This document shows, one piece after another, positions 1 through 4,461 of a stretch of DNA of 5,401 nt (positions are counted from its first letter, which is position 1; every line of letters starts with the position of its first letter). The DNA is from Burkholderiales bacterium (GTDB lineage: Bacteria; Pseudomonadota; Gammaproteobacteria; Burkholderiales; Usitatibacteraceae), in assembly GCA_025936275.1 (NCBI GenBank), contig JAICTR010000210.1, positions 1 through 5,401 on the forward strand. Direction: 5' to 3'. Both the position numbers and the translations under genes were made by a program. The notes below the pieces were generated by a model that was given only the letters and a program-made list of their open reading frames with translations, had not been told where the DNA came from and ran no database searches.

Positions 1-500
1 CGGCGAGCGAAGCGCGCTTCCGCGCTGCGCTCGTCACAGCGAGCGGCGACGATCGCCTGGAGCTCCTCACGCAGCTCGCGCGCACCGATTCGCTGCGCGG
101 CCGCTTCGCCGAGGCGCATCGCGTGCTGGAGCTCGAATGGAATCGCCGCGGCCTCGCGCTGGCGAACGCGTCGCGCGACGCGAAAGCGCGCTCGCTGATT
201 CCGGCGATGCTCAACAACTCCGCATGGGATCTTCAGGCGCTGGGCCGGCGCGAGGAAGCGCTCTCCACGTTCGAGGCGGCCGAGCGTGCGTGGAGCGCGC
301 GTGGCGGTGCGCGCCAGGTCGCCATCGCCAAGTGGTCGGTCGCATATTGCCTGCGCTCGCTCGATCGGCCCCGCGCGGCGCTCGTGATCCTCGCGCCGCT
401 CGCGAGCGCGCGCGCTTCCGATACGCAGCTGCGTCGCGACGTGCTCGAGGAAATCGCGCTCGACGCGCTCGCCGTCGCCGGCCTGGGCGTGGCGCGGTAA
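1..500 (+). CDS. Tetratricopeptide-repeat protein, C-terminal part (5' end outside window)
   Basis: The reading frame is open from the left edge (first full codon at 3) to TAA at 498-500, giving 165 visible residues. An internal ATG at 123 is possible but the frame and its family-like sequence continue upstream, so I treat the gene as partial. The text reads as paired helices of TPR type: a segment with NNSAWDLQALGRREEALSTF (about 207-266) and a second with AKWSVAYCLRSLDRPRAAL (about 327-383). TPR proteins are protein-interaction scaffolds; no catalytic motif is visible. From memory of this TPR family, the stretch joining AHRVL to WNRRGLALA near 117-150 looks shorter than usual, and the C-terminus stops soon after the last repeat, so the gene may carry an internal in-frame deletion or be eroding. 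That comparison is recollection, not alignment. It lies 34 bp before the DUF3014 gene on the same strand. Partner and exact role are unknown. Confidence 0.75.
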   Translation, partial: ASEARFRAALVTASGDDRLELLTQLARTDSLRGRFAEAHRVLELEWNRRGLALANASRDAKARSLIPAMLNNSAWDLQALGRREEALSTFEAAERAWSARGGARQVAIAKWSVAYCLRSLDRPRAALVILAPLASARASDTQLRRDVLEEIALDALAVAGLGVAR

Positions 501-534
501 GCTTGGGATCGGACACGCAAGGGAGGGAGAGGGC

Positions 535-1332
535 ATGACGCCGTTTCGCATCGCCATCGTCGTGGTGATCCTCGCGATCGCCGGCATCGCCGCGTACTGG
601 TTCTGGCCGTTCACGCAGCCGCCGGTGCTGCCCCCATCCAAGCCGCCGCTCGTCGCGCCGCCCGCGCCGGCGCCTGCCGAAGTCCCACCCCAGGGCCCGC
701 AGAACCCGATCCCGCAAGCCGAGACGCCGCAACCGCAGCCGCTGCCCACGGTGAAGGAAAGCGATCCCGCGATGCGCGATGCGATCTCGGGCGTGGTCGG
801 AAAGGATGCTTTCGAGCGCTGGTTCGTTCCCGAGCGGATCGTGCATCGCATCGTCGCGACCATCGACAACCTGCCGCGCAAGAACTACGCGCAGCGGCTG
901 AGCCCGGTGAAGCCGCCCTCCGGGCTCTTCCAGGTGACGGGCAAGGACGACGACCTCGCGATCGCGCCCGCGAACGCGGAGCGCTACACGCCTTACGTGC
1001 GCGCGCTCGATGCGATCGATACGACGAAGCTCGTCGCGGTGTACACGCACTTCTACCCGCTCTTCCAGAAGGCGTATGTCGAGCTCGGCTATCCCAACGG
1101 CTACTTCAACGACCGCCTGGTCGAGGTGATCGACAACCTGCTCGCCGCGCCGGAGGTGAAGGGCCCGGTGAAGCTCGTCGTGCCGCACGTTCTATATGAG
1201 TACGCCGATCCCGACCTGCAGCAGCGCTCCGCGGGGCAGAAGCTGCTCATCCGCATGGGACCGGAGAACGCGGCGAAGGTGAAGGCCAAGCTGCGCGAGA
1301 TCCGCGCGAAGGTGGCGAAGGCAAGGCCTTAG
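535..1332 (+). CDS. DUF3014 family membrane-anchored protein
   Basis: This is a 265-residue protein starting at ATG 535, preceded by a strong purine-rich ribosome site (GGAGGGAG at 522-529), and ending at TAG 1330-1332. Residues 5-25 form one hydrophobic membrane segment after a very short N-terminus. Residues 27-72 are a proline-rich linker, consistent with crossing part of the periplasm. The remainder matches what I know of the DUF3014 family: an ESD..MRDAISG start near residue 75, VATIDNLPR at about 107-115, PPSGLF, TPYVRALDAID around 152-162, HFYPLFQKAYVELGYP at 172-187, and a conserved VIDNLL helix. Length and architecture are normal for the family and nothing appears missing. The function of DUF3014 is not known; there are no catalytic motifs that I can name. 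It probably has its globular domain in the periplasm (inference from the anchor). It may be co-transcribed with the TPR gene 34 bp upstream; the next gene downstream is 106 bp away with its own leader. Confidence 0.9.
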   Translation: MTPFRIAIVVVILAIAGIAAYWFWPFTQPPVLPPSKPPLVAPPAPAPAEVPPQGPQNPIPQAETPQPQPLPTVKESDPAMRDAISGVVGKDAFERWFVPERIVHRIVATIDNLPRKNYAQRLSPVKPPSGLFQVTGKDDDLAIAPANAERYTPYVRALDAIDTTKLVAVYTHFYPLFQKAYVELGYPNGYFNDRLVEVIDNLLAAPEVKGPVKLVVPHVLYEYADPDLQQRSAGQKLLIRMGPENAAKVKAKLREIRAKVAKARP

Positions 1333-1438
1333 CGCCTCGCTCCGCTTTTATTCCCGGCACGCAAATAAAAATTCCGGCGGGAACGCGCCGCATTCGTCCT
1401 CCATCGAATGCGTCGCCAACCAGACCGGAGAACCAAGA
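1333..1438 (+). promoter_or_regulatory. Intergenic leader of the cytochrome gene, possible promoter region
   Basis: The 106-bp gap contains the most AT-rich patch in the left half (about 1346-1373), made of TTTTATT (1346-1352) and its perfect inverse AATAAAA (1364-1370) 11 nt apart. No good sigma-70 -35/-10 pair can be placed with confidence, but an AT-rich island in front of a separate gene in such GC-rich DNA is a plausible promoter or regulator site. It is followed by a second dyad at 1389-1412 and by a GGAG ribosome site at 1427-1430, 8 nt before the ATG. The first dyad does not look like a Rho-independent terminator because its stem is AT-only and not followed by a T run. Confidence 0.35.
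1389..1412 (+). repeat. 8-bp perfect inverted repeat in the 5' leader of the cytochrome gene
   Basis: CGCATTCG (1389-1396) and its exact inverse CGAATGCG (1405-1412) flank an 8-nt spacer, 26 nt before the start codon of the diheme cytochrome gene. It could be an operator half-site pair for a dimeric regulator or an RNA stem-loop in the leader. It matches no named operator that I recognise (it is not an FNR-type TTGAT-N4-ATCAA site). Confidence 0.45.
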
Positions 1439-2653
1439 ATGGCCCTCGCCCGCATTCCGCGCCTCGCCGCGCTTTCGGCGCTCGCCGCGCTCGCCGCGTG
1501 CAGCAACGGTTCCGACTCGCAGCCCGATCTCACCCAGGATCCCGCGGTGGTGGAGCAAGGCAAGCAGATCTTCCGCTTCGATACCTTCGGCGACGAGACC
1601 TTCTGGACCGACACGCTGCACATGAACGAGGTGGTGGCGAGCGCCGTCGATCCCACGACCGCGCTTTCCGTCGGCCTCAAGGTGGATTCCGAGGCGCTGC
1701 CCGCCGAGGTGGTGCAGGGCATCCAGAACGGCAGCATCAGCCTCACCAGCCCCGACACCACGGTCGCGCTGCTGAAGCTCAACGCCGTGGTCGGCCTCAA
1801 GGGCACGGTCGAGAACGTGAACGGCAAGGACACGCTCACGCACCTCGGCACCACGTGCGCGCTCTGCCACTCCACGGTCGACAACTCGTTCGCGCCGGGA
1901 ATCGGCAAGCGGCTCGACGGCTGGCCGAACGACGACCTGAATCCCGGCGCCATCATCGCGCTCTCGCCGGCGCTCACGCCGGCGCAGAAGGCGGTCTACA
2001 ACTCGTGGGGCAAGGGCAAGTACGACCCGCGCTTCAACCTCGACGGCAAGAACGGGCCGCAGGTGATCCCGCCCGCCTATGGCCTCGCGGGCATCCACAA
2101 GATCACCTCCACGGGCGACGGCGACGAGATCGCGTACTGGAACCGCTACGTCGCGGTGACGCAGATGGGGGGCCACGGCTCGTTCTCCGATTCGCGCATC
2201 GGCGTGAACGTGGTGAACGGCACGGACGACCAGGTCACCAGCAAGCTGCCGGCGTTGCAGGCCTACCAGCTCACGCTCGCCGCGCCGACGCCGCCCGCGG
2301 GAAGCTTCGATGCGACCGCCGCGGCGCGCGGCAAGGTGCTCTTCGAGGGCAAGGCCGGCTGCGCCGGCTGCCACAGCGGCGACAAGTTCACCGACGCGAA
2401 CGATCGCCTGCACCTGCCTTCGGAAGTGGTGAGCGAGCCGGAGCCCAACGGCGAGCCGAGCTACGCTTCGCGCAGCGCCACGAAGATGTACCGCACCGCG
2501 CCGTTGAAGGGTGTGTGGCAGCACGCGCCGTACTTCCACAACGGCACCGCCGCGACGCTCGACGACGTGGTGAACACCTACAACGTGCGCAAGTCGCTCG
2601 GCCTCTCGGGTGCGGAGGTTGCCGACCTGGTGCAGTACCTGAAGTCGCTGTAA
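1439..2653 (+). CDS. Diheme c-type cytochrome lipoprotein (MauG/cytochrome c peroxidase-like C-terminus)
   Basis: This 404-residue protein has a lipoprotein signal peptide: basic n-region (R5, R8), hydrophobic core and lipobox L-A-A-C with Cys21; Ser at +2 favours outer-membrane sorting. It carries two covalent heme c motifs, CALCH at 140-144 and CAGCH at 308-312, 168 residues apart. After the second motif come TKMYRTAPLKG (Met350, a likely distal ligand or near-heme residue) and YFHNGTAATLDDVV (His367), the signature seen in diheme peroxidases, MauG and related oxidases. The N-terminal FRFDTFGDETFWTDTLHMNEV and the STVDNSFAPGIGKRLDGWPN stretch after heme 1 are typical of a widespread but uncharacterised diheme family. 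Role inferred: periplasmic or outer-membrane electron transfer or H2O2/organic substrate oxidation; the substrate cannot be told. Start chosen by GGAG at 1427-1430 and the signal peptide. It needs the cytochrome c maturation system from elsewhere. Length is ordinary and no lesion is seen. Confidence 0.9.
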   Translation: MALARIPRLAALSALAALAACSNGSDSQPDLTQDPAVVEQGKQIFRFDTFGDETFWTDTLHMNEVVASAVDPTTALSVGLKVDSEALPAEVVQGIQNGSISLTSPDTTVALLKLNAVVGLKGTVENVNGKDTLTHLGTTCALCHSTVDNSFAPGIGKRLDGWPNDDLNPGAIIALSPALTPAQKAVYNSWGKGKYDPRFNLDGKNGPQVIPPAYGLAGIHKITSTGDGDEIAYWNRYVAVTQMGGHGSFSDSRIGVNVVNGTDDQVTSKLPALQAYQLTLAAPTPPAGSFDATAAARGKVLFEGKAGCAGCHSGDKFTDANDRLHLPSEVVSEPEPNGEPSYASRSATKMYRTAPLKGVWQHAPYFHNGTAATLDDVVNTYNVRKSLGLSGAEVADLVQYLKSL

Positions 2654-2658
2654 GCCCG

Positions 2659-2700
2659 GCGTAGGCCGGATGGCGTAGCCCGCGCGCATCCGGCCGACGC
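2659..2700 (+). repeat. REP-like palindromic element with 5' GTAG
   Basis: GGCCGGATG (2664-2672) and its perfect inverse CATCCGGCC (2687-2695) form a 9-bp stem around a 14-nt centre. After one mismatched pair the stem continues with GCGT (2659-2662) and ACGC (2697-2700), so 13 of 14 positions pair. The tetranucleotide GTAG sits at 2661-2664, at the foot of the palindrome. A GTAG-headed imperfect palindrome between genes is the hallmark of REP elements mobilised by RAYT (REP-associated tyrosine) transposases, and the arm resembles the enterobacterial REP core GCCGGAT. It begins 5 bp after the cytochrome stop codon, so it may also act as a transcript 3'-end stabiliser or a terminator without a T tract. 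Only one copy lies in this window, so the repetitive nature is inferred. Confidence 0.6.
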
Positions 2701-2703
2701 CTG

Positions 2704-2725
2704 CATCCGCCATGATCGGCGGATG
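2704..2725 (+). promoter_or_regulatory. Hairpin enclosing the start codon of the protease-like gene
   Basis: CATCCGCC (2704-2711) and its perfect inverse GGCGGATG (2718-2725) flank a 6-nt loop. The last three bases of the right arm are the ATG of the following gene, so the start codon and the only purine-rich bases upstream (GGCGG, 2718-2722, too close for a good ribosome site) would be paired. This would lower translation unless opened; it could also be the end of the cytochrome transcript. Confidence 0.5.
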
Positions 2726-3586
2726 AAGGCGAGGATCGCGACGTTCATCATCGCGGCGCTGTCGCTCGGCGCGGCGCAGGCGAGGGCACAGGATGCGGCT
2801 GCGCCGATCGGCGAGCCGCGCGACGCGGCCGGACTGCAGAGCGCCGCCGGCGTGAACGCCGCGCTGCGGTGGGCCGAGCTCGATCGCGGCGGCCATGTCG
2901 CGGCGCTGCGCATCTCCTCGCAAGGCGCGCGCGCATTGCGCGCCGGCATCCGCGTGGGCGAGCTGCCACGCGATGCGACGTTGCGCTTCTACGCGCCGGG
3001 CGATGGGCAGGTGCGCGAAGTCTCCGCCGCGTCGATCCTCGATGCGCTCGCGAGGAACCGCGATGCCGGCGAGACCGGTCCCGACGCACGCACCTGGTGG
3101 TCGCCGCTCGTCGAGGGCGACACGCTCGTGGTCGAGATCGAGCTCGCGCCCGGATCGGATCCGGCCGCGCTCGCGATCGCGGTGCCTTCCGTCTCGCACA
3201 TCCGCGAATGGGCACCGCCCGCCGGCGGCGATGCGCGCACGGTGGGCCTCGTCACCACGCTCGGGGGTACGACCTATGCCTGCGCCGGCGAGCAGGTCGC
3301 GGCGGCCGCGGCGCGCTACTTCCTCGCGGAAGACCGATGCATCGCGACGCAGGCGGCGGCCTCGTCGCTCGAGGTGTTCGTCGCGCGGGATGCGTCGGGC
3401 GTCGGCGCTCGGCTCCTGTACGCCTCGCCCGATACCGATACCGCGTTCCTCGCGCTCGATGCGCCGCCCGCGTCGCCGGGCGTCGCTCCCCCGCCGCTCG
3501 CGGCGCTCGATCCGGCGCTCGAGCAGTGGCTCGGTGCGGGCGGCGCGGCGCGCGCCCACGCGATCGGCGCCTTCAGTTCACCTTAA
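2723..3586 (+). CDS. Secreted, degenerate lysyl-endopeptidase/trypsin-like protein lacking catalytic residues
   Basis: This 287-residue protein has a clear signal peptide (K2, R4, hydrophobic TFIIAALSLGAAQ, likely cleavage after ARA near residue 22). Residues about 45-155 resemble the N-terminal propeptide-like part of secreted lysyl-endopeptidase-type S1 proteases: GGHVAALRISS, a GIRVGELP..ATLRFYAPG strand pair, then WWSPLVEGDTLVVEIEL and VPSVSHI. The C-terminal part still aligns by eye with the protease start: TYACAG (Cys187), RYFLAEDRCIATQAAASSL (Cys206), and GARLLYASPDTDTAFLAL (Asp237/Asp239). In active relatives the second stretch reads ANHC with the catalytic His just before Cys; here it is Arg205. 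The aspartate motif is kept, but the protein ends about 45 residues later with no GDSGG serine motif. So it is probably inactive: an inhibitor, binding protein or decaying gene. The two cysteines could form the disulfide that bridges this region in S1 proteases. It has a weak ribosome site and a start codon inside a hairpin. Family assignment is from recalled motifs. Confidence 0.7.
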   Translation: MKARIATFIIAALSLGAAQARAQDAAAPIGEPRDAAGLQSAAGVNAALRWAELDRGGHVAALRISSQGARALRAGIRVGELPRDATLRFYAPGDGQVREVSAASILDALARNRDAGETGPDARTWWSPLVEGDTLVVEIELAPGSDPAALAIAVPSVSHIREWAPPAGGDARTVGLVTTLGGTTYACAGEQVAAAAARYFLAEDRCIATQAAASSLEVFVARDASGVGARLLYASPDTDTAFLALDAPPASPGVAPPPLAALDPALEQWLGAGGAARAHAIGAFSSP

Positions 3587-3639
3587 GTCTCGGAGCGTAG
3601 GGTGGTCGGGTCGAGGATTCGTCCCGGAAGCAGCATTCC

Positions 3640-4077
3640 ATGCCGCATGCATCGCCCGAGCCGCGCGTCCTTCTCGCGTGCACGCAGGAGGCGGAGGAAG
3701 TGTTGCGCCGCGCCTTGTATCCGCTGGAGGCGGTGCTCATCCCGGTGCACGATATTCCCGGCGCGTTGCGTGAAGTGGAAAGCGGAATCGACCTCGTGGT
3801 GTGCACGCTCCTCTTCGACGAGTCGCGCATGCTGGACCTCGCGGCGCGGCTTGCCCGCATCCAGCCGCACATTCCGTTCGTCTGCTGCCGCATCCTTTCC
3901 GACCTTCCGGTGCATACGCTCGAAGCGGCGTTCGCGGCCGCGGGCTACGTCGGCGCCGTGGCGACGGTGGACATGCCGCACACCGCGCACGGGGCGGAGC
4001 TCGCGCGCGCCGAGGAGCTCCTGTGCGGCGCGGTGCTCGGCCACCTTCACGACGTCGGGCACGCCTCGATGTCGTAG
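3640..4077 (+). CDS. Receiver-like protein without phosphorylation site (pseudo-receiver)
   Basis: This is a 145-residue soluble protein starting at ATG 3640, with GGAAG at 3626-3630 as ribosome site (9 nt spacing), ending TAG 4075-4077. The strand and helix order fits a response-regulator receiver fold: RVLLACT (9-15, strand 1), EAEEVLRRAL (helix 1), a strand around 31-36, helix GALREVESG (41-49), DLVVCT (51-56, strand 3), ARLARIQPHIPFVCCRI (69-85, helix 3/strand 4), helix 90-101, then GAVATVDM (105-112). The residues a true receiver needs are replaced: the acidic pair after strand 1 is C14-T15, the phospho-acceptor Asp at the end of strand 3 is T56, and there is no conserved Lys at strand 5. 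FDESRMLDL (59-67) resembles a motif I recall in betaproteobacterial hypothetical proteins. It has no output domain, so it may work by protein contact. Its 3' end overlaps the convergent gene at 4047-4298. No known partner kinase is nearby. The fold assignment is inferred. Confidence 0.75.
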   Translation: MPHASPEPRVLLACTQEAEEVLRRALYPLEAVLIPVHDIPGALREVESGIDLVVCTLLFDESRMLDLAARLARIQPHIPFVCCRILSDLPVHTLEAAFAAAGYVGAVATVDMPHTAHGAELARAEELLCGAVLGHLHDVGHASMS

Positions 4078-4298
4078 AGCGCCCAGAGGCCCGTCAGCAG
4101 CTCGGCGATCAGGATGTGGCAGCCGTGCGGGCATTCGCTGGGATTGCCGAAGCGCCAGTTCGCCGACACGTCGTCGGGCGCCTCGCTCCAGTACGGCAGC
4201 GGAACGTGGCAGGCGGTGCATTCCGGCGGGCGCCGCGCGCGGAACTCGCGTTCCAGCACCGCATAGAGCTTCGCCGCGGGCAATCGCTTTCGGGCCAT
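4047..4298 (-). CDS. Small conserved protein with CxxC...CxxxC cluster, probably zinc-binding
   Basis: This 83-residue protein reads on the minus strand from ATG (4298-4296) to TGA (4049-4047). An in-frame stop 18 bases upstream (4316-4314), with no start codon between, fixes the N-terminus. It opens with a basic helix (RKRLPAAKLYAVLEREFRARRP), then Cys27-x-x-Cys30, a PLPYW segment, SANWRFGNP (45-53), Cys56-x-x-x-Cys60-His61 and a C-terminal helix LIAELLTGLWALYD. The four cysteines can bind one metal ion, most likely zinc. The first pair also reads CTACH, but there is no export signal, so a heme c site is unlikely. I recall similar short betaproteobacterial hypotheticals with the ANW and CP.GCH motifs; no function is established. 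Codon third positions are strongly G/C, supporting real coding on this strand. No clear ribosome site is seen. The 3' end overlaps the convergent receiver-like gene by 31 bp, leaving no space for a terminator between them. Confidence 0.75.
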   Translation of the reverse strand: MARKRLPAAKLYAVLEREFRARRPPECTACHVPLPYWSEAPDDVSANWRFGNPSECPHGCHILIAELLTGLWALYDIEACPTS

Positions 4299-4461
4299 GT
4301 TCGTGCGCGTCGATCAGGCTTCTGTATGTAGCCCACGCTACGCCGCCGCGCTCGCGCGACGCTACCGAAAATTCCGCATTTGCCGCGCGGATCTTCGCGC
4401 CGCTGGCCGTTCGCGGGCTTTGCCCGTATTCTTCCGCGTGGATCGCATCGCGGAGCCGATC
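4299..4461. promoter_or_regulatory. Divergent intergenic region, likely holding both promoters
   Basis: This 163-bp gap separates the small minus-strand gene from the rightward helical-protein gene, so promoters for both should lie here. It contains a lower-GC patch at 4366-4382 (GAAAATTCCGCATTTG), a short dyad GTAGC/GCTAC (4328-4332 and 4337-4341, 4-nt loop), and a 5-bp dyad CGGGC/GCCCG (4414-4418 and 4422-4426, loop TTT). TATTCT at 4427-4432 is a possible -10 for the rightward gene, but no matching -35 is evident. No operator of a known family is recognised. Confidence 0.35.

Noticed and set aside
1346..1373. AT-rich dyad after the DUF3014 gene as a Rho-independent terminator
   Set aside because: The stem is AT-only and no T run follows the right arm, so an intrinsic terminator is not supported.
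1408..2664. Alternative plus-strand frame of 418 codons over the cytochrome gene
   Set aside because: It gives Arg/Gly/His-rich text with no motif, while the overlapping frame from 1439 has a lipobox and two CxxCH motifs.
1247..3559. Very long open frame on the minus strand (770 codons) spanning the cytochrome and protease-like genes
   Set aside because: Its translation is a low-complexity Arg/Ala/Gly/Val-rich string without domains, and it lies antisense to two genes with clear signal peptides and heme motifs. Long antisense frames are expected in DNA this GC-rich.
3587..3639. Short gap with GCGTAGGGTGG as a second REP-like element
   Set aside because: The start resembles GTAG-type repeats, but only a 4-bp pairing (CGGG/CCCG) can be found, so no palindrome supports it.
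4209..4223. CTACH in the small minus-strand protein as a heme c site
   Set aside because: The protein has no signal peptide or membrane anchor, and the second cysteine group (CPHGCH) better fits a four-cysteine metal site.
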